Positions 6,838-14,405 of a stretch of 37,656 bases of DNA are shown here, one piece after another. The position numbers and the translations under genes were made by a program. Below the pieces are notes generated by a model. That model did no database searches. It was not told the origin of the DNA and saw only the letters and a program-made list of their open reading frames with translations. How positions within the stretch are numbered: the stretch's first letter is position 1; each line of letters starts with the position of its first letter. Origin of the DNA: Kineosporia sp. A_224 (GTDB taxonomy: Bacteria; Actinomycetota; Actinomycetes; Actinomycetales; Kineosporiaceae); contig NZ_MWLN01000164.1 in assembly GCF_002198655.1 (NCBI RefSeq), positions 1 to 37,656 of the forward strand. The letters run 5' to 3'.

Positions 6838-7640
6838 GCGGCTGGCTCGCCCGCGGCTGCGAGGAGCTGCCCGCTTCCGGACCCGAGGGGACCGGCTGGC
6901 TCAGCACCGCCGAGCAGGAGCGGCTGGGCCGGCTGCGCTTCCCCAAGCGGCGCAGCGAGTTCCTGCTGCGGCGCTGGACGGCGAAGCACGCCGTCCTCGC
7001 GGTGCTCGGCGAGGCCGCGGGCAGCGGCGGCGCGGCTGCGGCGGCGCGGGTCGCGGTGCTCAACCGGGCGTCCGGCGCCCCGTACGTCCTCGTCGACGGC
7101 GCGCCGCTCGGGCTCGAGGTGTCGGTGACGGACCGCGCGGGCTGGGCGGTGTGCCTCGTCGGCGACGGTCCGGACCCCGTCGGCGTGGACCTGGAGCTCG
7201 TCGAGCCCCGCAGCGACGCGTTCGTCGCGGACTTCCTCACGACCGCGGAGGCGTCACGCGTGCGTGCCCGGCCCACCGGGGACGGTCCGGGCGGGCGGTC
7301 GGAGCTCGCCGACGTCGTCTGGTCGGCCAAGGAGAGCGCGCTCAAGGTGCTGCGCACCGGGCTGCGGACCGACACCCGGGCGGTCGAGGTGACCCTGCGG
7401 GACAGCGCCCCGGGCGGACCGGGCGTCGCGGCCGGCTGGCGGCCGCTGGCGGTCCGGCACATGCCGACCGGGCAGGTGCTCCCCGGGTGGTGGCGCCGGG
7501 ACGGCGACTTCGTCGTCACGACGGCCGCCGTGCGGCCGCACGACCCGCCGGCACTGCTGCCGACGAGCGACGACCTGGCCCGCGCCGTCCCGGTGGACCC
7601 GTGGCCGGCGGAGCCGTTCGCGGACGTCAGGCGGCGTTGA
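6834..7640 (+). CDS. Sfp-type 4'-phosphopantetheinyl transferase
   Basis: A 268-residue PPTase that would transfer phosphopantetheine from CoA to a carrier domain. The Mg-binding motif VGVDLELVE has Asp119 and Glu121. The second signature WSAKESALKVL is at 163-173, with Glu167 and Lys171. The RFPKRRSEFLLRRWTAKHA block at about 35-53 is the typical N-terminal CoA-contacting region. Oddly, the usual SxSH motif before the Mg site reads SVTDRAGWAVC, so the CoA-contacting His is replaced. The GTG start overlaps the WS/DGAT stop (GTGA). A large carrier-containing synthase lies 7 kb away on the other strand and is an obvious candidate target. Confidence 0.85.
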   Translation: MSGWLARGCEELPASGPEGTGWLSTAEQERLGRLRFPKRRSEFLLRRWTAKHAVLAVLGEAAGSGGAAAAARVAVLNRASGAPYVLVDGAPLGLEVSVTDRAGWAVCLVGDGPDPVGVDLELVEPRSDAFVADFLTTAEASRVRARPTGDGPGGRSELADVVWSAKESALKVLRTGLRTDTRAVEVTLRDSAPGGPGVAAGWRPLAVRHMPTGQVLPGWWRRDGDFVVTTAAVRPHDPPALLPTSDDLARAVPVDPWPAEPFADVRRR

Positions 7641-7866
7641 CCCGGTTCAGGGCCTCGCGGACCGGGGCGGCGGTCTCGTCGTCGTAGCGGTCGAGCATCG
7701 CGGCGAGGTCGTCGCGCTCGGCGGGCGTGCAGTAGGTGGCCAGCTCGCTGTCGAGCTTGCGGCGCGCGGCGCGCGCTGCACGGCGGGCGCGGAGGTCGTC
7801 CCGGAGCGCGGTGAGGAACGACGGGGCCGTGGTGGTGGTGCCGGTGTCGTTGCTGTTCGTCGTCAT
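7627..7866 (-). CDS. Small highly charged protein of unknown function
   Basis: A 79-residue protein starting MTTNSNDTGTTTTAPS, with a Thr-rich N-terminus, a strongly basic middle (RDDLRARRAARAARRK) and an acidic, helical C-terminal half (LATYCTPAERDDLAAMLDRYDDE). It has one Cys, no signal peptide and no membrane segment. I do not recognise a family beyond resemblance to short actinobacterial conserved proteins. The ATG at 7866 was chosen because a promoter-like sequence sits immediately upstream and the further upstream residues are irregular. Its last 14 bases overlap the convergent PPTase gene. It is divergent from the LysR gene, which might control it. Confidence 0.6.
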   Translation of the reverse strand: MTTNSNDTGTTTTAPSFLTALRDDLRARRAARAARRKLDSELATYCTPAERDDLAAMLDRYDDETAAPVREALNRVNAA

Positions 7867-7872
7867 GCATCC

Positions 7873-7902
7873 AGTGTCACGCAAACGCTTACATGCGTCC
7901 AA
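7873..7902 (-). promoter_or_regulatory. Candidate promoter with an inverted repeat in its spacer (small gene)
   Basis: Read on the minus strand, TTGGAC (7902-7897) and GACACT (7878-7873) are 18 bases apart. The ATG at 7866 follows six bases after the -10 candidate, so the transcript would be leaderless. ACGCA (7879-7883) and TGCGT (7894-7898) form a 5-base inverted repeat with a 10-base spacer that fills the promoter spacer. The -10 is weak, so this is tentative. Confidence 0.35.
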
Positions 7903-7907
7903 TGAGT

Positions 7908-7922
7908 GATATTCATGATATC
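7908..7922. promoter_or_regulatory. Inverted repeat upstream of the LysR gene (candidate autoregulatory site)
   Basis: GATATTCATGATATC has perfect 5-base arms (GATAT / ATATC) around TCATG. It also fits the T-N11-A style of LysR-type binding sites, in an unusually AT-rich patch between the divergent small gene and the LysR gene. A TACTGT at 7949-7954 is a possible -10 for the LysR gene, again only six bases before its ATG. LysR proteins usually bind such sites in their own divergent promoter region. Confidence 0.5.
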
Positions 7923-7960
7923 CATGCATTTTGGTCATGGGACACCGCTACTGTGGGTCC

Positions 7961-8866
7961 ATGGACACCGACGCGCTCCGCTGGTTCCAGCAGGTCGCCG
8001 ACGGGGTCACCGTCACCCAGGTCGGCGAGCTCTACTGGGTGACGCAGTCGGGGGTGTCCCGCGGCCTGGCCCGGCTCGAGGCCGAGGTCGGGACGCCGCT
8101 GCTGCACCGGTCCGGCCGGACGCTGCGGATGACGCCGGCCGGCGCCGCCTTCAAACGGCACGTGGACGCGCTGCTCAACAACCTCGACGACGGCCTGGCT
8201 GCGGTGAGCGAGCTCGTCGACCCGGACAGCGGCACGGTGACCGTGGCCTTCCAGCAGTCCCTCGCCACCTGGCTCGTGCCGCAGCTCGTCGGCACGTTCC
8301 GCGCCGACCACCCCGGCGTGCAGTTCAGCCTGCGGCAGGTCCGTGACGAGCTCGTCTCGCCGGTGCTGGACGGCGGCCGGACGGACCTGGAGATCACCGC
8401 GTGGCGGCGGTCGGACCCGACCGTCAAGTGGCAGCGGCTGCTCGTCGAGCCGCTGCGCCTCGCCGTCCCCCGCGACCACCCGCTCGCCGACCGCGCCGAG
8501 ATCGACCTCGTGGAGGCCGCCGAGGAGCCGTTCGTGGCGCTGCGGCCGACGTCCCTGCTGCGGCGCCAGGTCGGCGAGCTGTGCGAGCGGGCCGGCTTCG
8601 AGCCGCGCATCGCCTTCGTCGGGACCGACCTCGCCACGGTCCGCGGGTTCGTCGCCGCCGGGCTCGGGGTGAGCATCGTCCCGGCACCGCACGTCGCCGA
8701 CGCCGACGCCGTCGAGAGCCCGCTGCGGTACCTGCCCCTCACGGACCCGGCCGCCGTCCGCGAGATCGGGATGGCCTGGTCGACCGAGCGCCGGCTGCTC
8801 CCCGCCGCCGAGCTCTTCCGCCAGCACGTCGTCCGCACGGCTCGGGCACGCCGGTTGCCGTCCTGA
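7961..8866 (+). CDS. LysR-family transcriptional regulator
   Basis: A 301-residue LTTR. The N-terminal winged helix-turn-helix spans about residues 5-63, with the recognition region VTQSGVSRGLARLEAEVGTPLLHRSGRTLRMTPAG. The rest is a periplasmic-binding-protein-like effector domain starting near TVTVAFQQSLATWLVPQL. The ATG at 7961 places the HTH at the normal distance from the N-terminus. The gene diverges from the small unknown gene and is convergent with the carboxylase gene. Likely target: its own divergent region. Control of the lipid operon or the WS/DGAT-PPTase pair is possible but not shown. Effector unknown. Confidence 0.9.
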   Translation: MDTDALRWFQQVADGVTVTQVGELYWVTQSGVSRGLARLEAEVGTPLLHRSGRTLRMTPAGAAFKRHVDALLNNLDDGLAAVSELVDPDSGTVTVAFQQSLATWLVPQLVGTFRADHPGVQFSLRQVRDELVSPVLDGGRTDLEITAWRRSDPTVKWQRLLVEPLRLAVPRDHPLADRAEIDLVEAAEEPFVALRPTSLLRRQVGELCERAGFEPRIAFVGTDLATVRGFVAAGLGVSIVPAPHVADADAVESPLRYLPLTDPAAVREIGMAWSTERRLLPAAELFRQHVVRTARARRLPS

Positions 8867-8888
8867 CGCCGGCCGGCACGCCCCGGCG
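8867..8888. terminator. GC-rich hairpin between convergent LysR and carboxylase genes
   Basis: CGCCGG (8867-8872) and CCGGCG (8883-8888) can pair around a 10-base loop, directly after the LysR stop and within the 45-base gap to the opposing carboxylase stop. It could serve both transcripts. There is no T-run, and in DNA this GC-rich short stems arise by chance. Confidence 0.3.
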
Positions 8889-8911
8889 ACCCGTGCCCTC
8901 GACCCCGCGCC

Positions 8912-11900
8912 TCAGCCCTGCGCCATCCCGCGTTCCAGGGCATCGACGACGTACGGCCGCAGCCCCTGCGCCGAGATGATCCGGTCCACCGAGCCGACCC
9001 GCAGCGCGCGCTCGATCGTGTGGATCCCGTCGAACTCGTCGGCGACCTCGCCGAGCTTCTCCGAGCGGACCCGCTCCGTGGCCCGGGCGAGCTCGACCCG
9101 CAGCCGGCCGGCGGCAGCGCCCTTCGCCGTCGCGAGCCGCTCGCGGACCTCGGTCACCCGGGAGTCGCGGTCGGTGCGCGCCTTGACCTCACGGGCGAAC
9201 ACCGTCGCCGCCGCCGGCGCACCGCCGATGACGGAGGCGTAGGACCCCTCGACGGCGGCGATCTCCATCCGGGCGTTGAGCGCCTTGGAGAACACGACGA
9301 ACGCGCCCCCGTGGTAGCGGGAGACGACGACGAAGACGATCGGCCCGTCGAAGTTCGTCACCGCCCGGCCGATCTCCGCGCCGTACTCGAGCTGCCAGCG
9401 CCGCATCGACTCCGGCGACCCGTCGAACCCCGACAGGTTCGCGAGGACGACGAGCGGACGCCGTCCGGCCACCGCGTTCACCGCGCGCGCCGTCTTGCGG
9501 GACGCCTGCGGGAACAGCGTGCCGCTCGTCCAGGCCGGCGGACCGTCCGCCGGGACGAAGCCGCGGCGCGGGACGGTCCGGGACTCGATGCCGAGCAGGC
9601 ACACCGGGATGCCGCCGACGCATGTGTCCCAGACGACGGCGTTCTCGGCGTCCCGCCAGTGCTCCCACCGTTCCAGCGGCTCGGTGTCGGCGTCGGCGAC
9701 GGCGCGCATCACCGACCGGATGTCGAAGGGCTTCTTGCGGTCGGGATTCGACACCGGGTCGAAGACGTCCCCGACGCTGGTGAAGTCGCTGCCGGGCACG
9801 GGGACGTGCCGCGCCGGCCGGACGTCCCGGTCGAGCGGGTCGGCGGTCGGGCGCCGGCGCGGGAACCGCTCCCCCGGCACCACGTAGGTCAGCGCGTAGT
9901 GCCGCAGCAGCACCCCGCACGCGTCGAGGAACGTCGGCGCCCAGTACTGGGCCTGGCCGTTCGGCCCCATGACCCGGTCGTGGCCGCCGATGCCGAAGTT
10001 GTCCTCCGCCGAGACGCCGCCGGAGAAGTCGAGGGCCTGCTTGCCGGTGAGGACCATGGCGCTCGACGGCGTCATGACGAGGATGCCCCGGGTGTGCATG
10101 AGCATCGTCGCCTCGGCGTTCCAGTACGGCTGACCGCCGACGTTGATGCCGGTGACGACGATGTTGATCTCCCCGCCGTCCTGGGTGAACTCGATGATCC
10201 GGCGCAGCGTGGCAGCGATCCAGTCCATGTGCTCGGTGCCGGAGTCCATGGCGATGAGCGCGCCGGAGGAGACCGCGAACCACTCGACGGGGACGCCGAG
10301 CGACGCGGCGAGGTCGAGGGCGGCGTTGACCCGGCGGCACTCCGGCTCGGCGAGGTTCCCGAGCCCCTTCGTCGGGTCGGACAGGATCGCCACCCGGGTC
10401 ATCCCCTGCGGGACGACGGCGGTGCGGTTCGTCACCAGCCCGACGACGACGTGCGCCGAGTTCTCCCCGGGCGGCCGGTCCACCGCCACCAGCCGGTCGT
10501 CGGCGTCCAGGTCGTGCTCGACGAACGAGCCGGGCGGCAGCAGGCCGGGGGTCCCCTCCGCGGACGCGAGCAGCCGGACCACCTCGTACGGGTACGGCAC
10601 CCCGAACCTGGCCGCGAGCAGCACCTTCTGCTGGTAGGCGGACAACGCCCGGACCGGCGCGTCACCGGGGGCCTCCACCCGCACCGTGACCCCGTGGCCA
10701 CCGACCCCCTCGAGGTGCAGGACCGCCTCCCGCGGGCCGGACGGGCCGGGGATCCGCACCCGCAGCACGACCTTCTCCAGCCCGGCCCCCGACGCCAGCG
10801 GCGCCAGCGACCTCGCGAGGTCGGCCCAGGCCGACCGCGGGACGTCCCACGGCGGCCGGACGGCGAGCACGATCCGGTTCGCCACGGGACGCTCCCGGGC
10901 CGGGAACGCGGCCAGCGCGGCCCGCATCGCGGCGAGCGCCTGGAGCCCCATCCGCTCCAGCCGCGGGTAGCTCAGCGAGCCGTCCTCGCCGCGGACGGCC
11001 GTGAGGTCGCGGACCTCCGCCAGCGCGAAGAGCCGCGAGTCCCTGGGGTTGTCGTGCGCGACGCCGTGGAACAGGTAGACGTCCTCGGCCGACGGCAGGC
11101 GCTCCAGCCGGAACCCGGAGAGCCGCCAGAGCTCCAGCCGCTTGGCGAGCATCGGGTGCAGGTTGCGGTAGAGCACGTCCTCGACGAACGCCCCCGAGGC
11201 GTCCTGCCGGAAGGTGAGGTGCTGGGTGCGGAAGTGCTCCTTGCTGCCGCCGGCCGTGCTCGTCACGGTGACGTCGAGCCGGTGCAGCCGGCGTCCGACG
11301 TCGACGGCTGTGACCAGGTCCGCGACGGCGGCCGCCGTCGCGTCGATCTCCGGGCGCTCCCCGGCCTGCCACGTGACGACGTCGAGGACGACGTCCGTGG
11401 AGGCGGGCACCGGCGGGGCACCCGGGGCGGGCGCGGCGAGGTGCCCGCCGACGGCGTCCGCGACGGACGGCAGGTCCTCCAGCGGCGCGTAGGCGACGAC
11501 GAGGTGCACGTCCCGCCCGTCGTGCGTGTAGTCCGCGGCGGCCAGCAGGTGCCCGCCGGCGACGATCGTGCGCAGGTCGCGCAGCGGCCGGATCCGGTAG
11601 AACCGCCGCACGTAGACCTCGAGCAAGGTGCGCCGCAGCGGCTCCCCCGCCGCACCGTCGCCCGCGGTGAGCCAGTGCCGCAGCAGCGCGGCCCGCATCG
11701 GGTGCGGCGCGAGCACCAGCCGGTCGACCCGGTGCGCCCGGTCCGCGGCGAGCGGGTCGGCGTGCAGGGCCAGGAGGTGGCCCTCCATCTCGGCGTAGAC
11801 GTCCGCGACGACGGACTCCAGGACGGGCTCGTCGAGCAGGTGGAACCGGACGTCGCGGGCCAGGTCGGCGACGTCCTGCTGGCGGCCCTGGGTCGCCGCC

Positions 11901-14320
11901 GCGAGCCGGTCGAGGAGGCTGCGCTCGTGCGGCCCCGCGGTCGTGGCGAGCACGTCGGCGGCGGCGAGCCTGCGGGTCAGGACGGCCACGACGACCGGTG
12001 CGAGCTCGCGGACCCGGCCGATCGAGCGGTAGAGCCGGACGACCGCGGACTCCAGCTCGGGCGTGCGGTCCAGCGAGGTCACGCCGTACCGGCCGAGCGC
12101 CACCCGCAGCCGCTCCCGGTACAGGTCGGGGAGCATCGCCCGGTCGGCGTCGAGGAAGCGCAGGAAGGCGATGAGGTACTCCTGGGCGCTGCCGGTGCGG
12201 GCGTCCCGGAGCGCCTCGGCCTCGGGACCGTCGTCCGTGTCGTCGTTCTCGCTGCGCGGCCGGGAGAGCGCGCCGAGGTCGGCGTACAGCCCGAGCAGCG
12301 AGTCCTCGCAGGCGAGCAGCGAGACGTCGTCCGGCGGCGACAGCTCGGCGAGGCGGCGCTGCGCCGCGAGCAGCCGGGCGAGCGTCGTCGGGTCGAGGTC
12401 GTAGCCGAGCAGGTACTCGCGCAGGGGCCCGTAGACCCGCTCGCAGGGTCGCAGCCCCGGGTCCTCGGGCCGGGCCAGCCCGCGCAGCCCGAGCGGGACC
12501 GGTTGTCCCGCACCGGGTTCCGCGAGGGGGCGCGACCGCAGGTCGTCGGCCCGCAGCCGCAGCAGCCCGGCGCCCGCCTCGACCTGCGCGTTGGCGACGA
12601 CGTCGACGCCGAGCACCTCGCCGGCGAACGGCGCCGGCACGACGGACTCCATCTTCATCGACTCCAGGACGGCGACCGGCCGGCCGGCCTGGACGTGGTC
12701 CCCCGGGGCGACGAGCACCTCGACGACGAACGCGGGCCAGCCGGCGCGGACGACGACGCCGTCCTCGCGGGTCAGGACGTGCGCGGTGTCGTCGACCTCG
12801 ACCCGGACGACGCTGCCGTGGGTGGCGACGACGACCCGGTGCCGGCGACCGCCGCAGACGAGCCGGCGCTCGAACGGGCCGAGCCGCTCGACGACGACGT
12901 CCGCCGCGCCGTCCGGGTCGCCGACCCGGTACCGGCCCGGCGCGACGAGGTCCACCCGCAGCGCGTGCGCGCCGCCCCGGTAGCCGAGGACGACGCGGGT
13001 GCCGACGGCCTCCGGCGGCTCCGGCCGGCCGCGCGCGGCCCGCGCGTGGAAGGCCGCCTCGGCGGCGGCCCGGTCGGCGTCGTACGCCTCGGCCGCGGCC
13101 GCGAGGACGGCGACCGCGTCCGGCGGCGGGTCGAGGGCTCCTGCCGCGACGAGCCGGTCGAGCCAGCCGGCGTCGACCCGGCCGGCGGCGAGGTCGGGGT
13201 GCGCGAGGACGGCGAGCAGGAACGCCCGGTCGGTCGTCCCGCCGTCGACGACGGCCCCGGTCCGGGACAGGGTCCGCCGCAGCCGGGCGAGGGCCTGCGC
13301 CCGGGTCCGCCCCCACGCGGTCAGGGTGGCGAGCACCGGGGAGTCCGCGGTCACGGTGTCCCCCGCGCGCAGCCCGCCGTCGACCCGCACCCCGGCCGCC
13401 GCAGGGACGTCGAGGAGCAGCAGCCGGCCGGGCGTCACCGTGCCGCCGCGGGCCGGGTCCACCCCGACGTCCCGCGCGCTCAGCCGGACCTGGACCGCGT
13501 GCCCGGCGTCGTCGTCCGGCGGCAGCAGCGGGCTGGCGCCGCGCGCGAGGTCGAGGTGCAGGGCCACGAGGTCGACGCCGCGGACCTCCTCGGCGGGGGT
13601 CTGCCCGACGAGCGACGGGGCGGCGACCCCGGCGAGCCGGACGGCGTCCCCGGCGACCTCGAGCCCGACCTCGACGACGGCGCGGTGGCCGAGCCCGGCC
13701 ACGAGACGCCCCGCCTGCTCGTGGAGCAGCGCACGCACCGGGTCCGGCAGGGCCGGGACCCCGGACTCCACGACGACGGTGCGGCCCGCGTGCCGGACCG
13801 TCGTGTCCCGCGTCCCGAGCACCCAGGTCACGCCGGCGCCGTCGGAGACGACGTCGACGTCGACACGGCGCACCGCGGCCGGTGCGGCGCCGTCGGGCCA
13901 CCGGTCCGGGACCCCGGCGGACGCGGCGGCGGACCGCAGGCCGTCCGGGGAGCCGAGCAGCCGCAGGGTCGCGGCCGACGGGCCGACGACGGTGACCCCG
14001 GCGTCCTCGAAGCGGGCCACCAGGTCGGCCCGTGCGGCCGGGTCGCCGCCGAGCGCCCCGGCACCGACCCAGACCGCGTCCGCACCGGCGCCGACGACCG
14101 CCCGGGCCAGGGCGTCGCCGTCCGCGCCGTCCGCCTCGCCGACCGCGAGGACCTCGTCGGCCTCGCGGGCGGACCACGCCGCCCCCGCACCGGTGACGAC
14201 GGCGACGGTCGTCACGGGCACGTCCCCGGCGGCCTCCCGGTTGAGCTCGGCGACCGCCGCGAGGAGCCGGACGGCGACCTCGCCCCGGTCGAGCACGGCG
14301 AGACGGCGGATCGTGGTCAC
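8912..14320 (-). CDS. Multidomain acyl-CoA carboxylase with degenerate biotin carboxylase region
   Basis: A 1802-residue protein with the domain order of eukaryotic acetyl-CoA carboxylase. A biotin-carboxylase-like region spans about 1-430, a biotinyl domain about 520-590 with ESMKMES and Lys556 as attachment site, a central ACC domain about 600-1230, and a carboxyltransferase about 1240-1780. The carboxyltransferase has both halves: GGEINIVVTGINVGGQPYW near 1382-1400, and VLANLSGFDGSPESMRRW then VVSRYHGGAFVVFSKALNA from about 1625. It should carboxylate an acyl-CoA, most simply acetyl-CoA to malonyl-CoA for the synthase upstream. In the first region the ATP-grasp Gly-rich loop is missing and the catalytic EVNTRLQVEH-type block reads LAGVAAPSLVGQTPAEE, while the BC C-terminal part is kept. 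It therefore probably cannot charge biotin itself. AGGAG lies 8 bases before the ATG at 14320. The 84-base gap to the synthase suggests co-transcription. Confidence 0.88.
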   Translation of the reverse strand: MTTIRRLAVLDRGEVAVRLLAAVAELNREAAGDVPVTTVAVVTGAGAAWSAREADEVLAVGEADGADGDALARAVVGAGADAVWVGAGALGGDPAARADLVARFEDAGVTVVGPSAATLRLLGSPDGLRSAAASAGVPDRWPDGAAPAAVRRVDVDVVSDGAGVTWVLGTRDTTVRHAGRTVVVESGVPALPDPVRALLHEQAGRLVAGLGHRAVVEVGLEVAGDAVRLAGVAAPSLVGQTPAEEVRGVDLVALHLDLARGASPLLPPDDDAGHAVQVRLSARDVGVDPARGGTVTPGRLLLLDVPAAAGVRVDGGLRAGDTVTADSPVLATLTAWGRTRAQALARLRRTLSRTGAVVDGGTTDRAFLLAVLAHPDLAAGRVDAGWLDRLVAAGALDPPPDAVAVLAAAAEAYDADRAAAEAAFHARAARGRPEPPEAVGTRVVLGYRGGAHALRVDLVAPGRYRVGDPDGAADVVVERLGPFERRLVCGGRRHRVVVATHGSVVRVEVDDTAHVLTREDGVVVRAGWPAFVVEVLVAPGDHVQAGRPVAVLESMKMESVVPAPFAGEVLGVDVVANAQVEAGAGLLRLRADDLRSRPLAEPGAGQPVPLGLRGLARPEDPGLRPCERVYGPLREYLLGYDLDPTTLARLLAAQRRLAELSPPDDVSLLACEDSLLGLYADLGALSRPRSENDDTDDGPEAEALRDARTGSAQEYLIAFLRFLDADRAMLPDLYRERLRVALGRYGVTSLDRTPELESAVVRLYRSIGRVRELAPVVVAVLTRRLAAADVLATTAGPHERSLLDRLAAATQGRQQDVADLARDVRFHLLDEPVLESVVADVYAEMEGHLLALHADPLAADRAHRVDRLVLAPHPMRAALLRHWLTAGDGAAGEPLRRTLLEVYVRRFYRIRPLRDLRTIVAGGHLLAAADYTHDGRDVHLVVAYAPLEDLPSVADAVGGHLAAPAPGAPPVPASTDVVLDVVTWQAGERPEIDATAAAVADLVTAVDVGRRLHRLDVTVTSTAGGSKEHFRTQHLTFRQDASGAFVEDVLYRNLHPMLAKRLELWRLSGFRLERLPSAEDVYLFHGVAHDNPRDSRLFALAEVRDLTAVRGEDGSLSYPRLERMGLQALAAMRAALAAFPARERPVANRIVLAVRPPWDVPRSAWADLARSLAPLASGAGLEKVVLRVRIPGPSGPREAVLHLEGVGGHGVTVRVEAPGDAPVRALSAYQQKVLLAARFGVPYPYEVVRLLASAEGTPGLLPPGSFVEHDLDADDRLVAVDRPPGENSAHVVVGLVTNRTAVVPQGMTRVAILSDPTKGLGNLAEPECRRVNAALDLAASLGVPVEWFAVSSGALIAMDSGTEHMDWIAATLRRIIEFTQDGGEINIVVTGINVGGQPYWNAEATMLMHTRGILVMTPSSAMVLTGKQALDFSGGVSAEDNFGIGGHDRVMGPNGQAQYWAPTFLDACGVLLRHYALTYVVPGERFPRRRPTADPLDRDVRPARHVPVPGSDFTSVGDVFDPVSNPDRKKPFDIRSVMRAVADADTEPLERWEHWRDAENAVVWDTCVGGIPVCLLGIESRTVPRRGFVPADGPPAWTSGTLFPQASRKTARAVNAVAGRRPLVVLANLSGFDGSPESMRRWQLEYGAEIGRAVTNFDGPIVFVVVSRYHGGAFVVFSKALNARMEIAAVEGSYASVIGGAPAAATVFAREVKARTDRDSRVTEVRERLATAKGAAAGRLRVELARATERVRSEKLGEVADEFDGIHTIERALRVGSVDRIISAQGLRPYVVDALERGMAQG

Positions 14321-14357
14321 GGATGACGCTCCTGTCGGGACACGGTGCGGGGCAGCA

Positions 14358-14405
14358 GGTCGGGCTGGTGGTCGGGCAGGTGGTCGGGCTGGCGGTCGAC
14401 GTGGT
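14358..14405. repeat. Four 12-base tandem repeats between the synthase and carboxylase genes
   Basis: GGTCGGGCTGGT, GGTCGGGCAGGT, GGTCGGGCTGGC and a diverged GGTCGACGTGGT follow one another from just after the synthase stop. They fill most of the 84-base gap, leaving room for the carboxylase ribosome binding site. They are non-coding on the sense strand of the operon and could form RNA structure or vary in number between strains. Confidence 0.75.

Noticed and set aside
13000-14320. A frameshift or assembly error as the cause of the broken biotin carboxylase region
   Set aside because: The frame is continuous, flanking BC-like segments before and after the lost motifs are in register, and codon use does not change. 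A deletion plus divergence fits better, though a sequencing check is still possible.
9020-14326. A 1768-codon open frame on the plus strand opposite the carboxylase gene
   Set aside because: It mirrors the codon structure of the sense gene in GC-rich DNA, is rich in Arg, Asp, Pro and Gly with no recognisable domain, while the minus strand encodes clear biotinyl and carboxyltransferase motifs.
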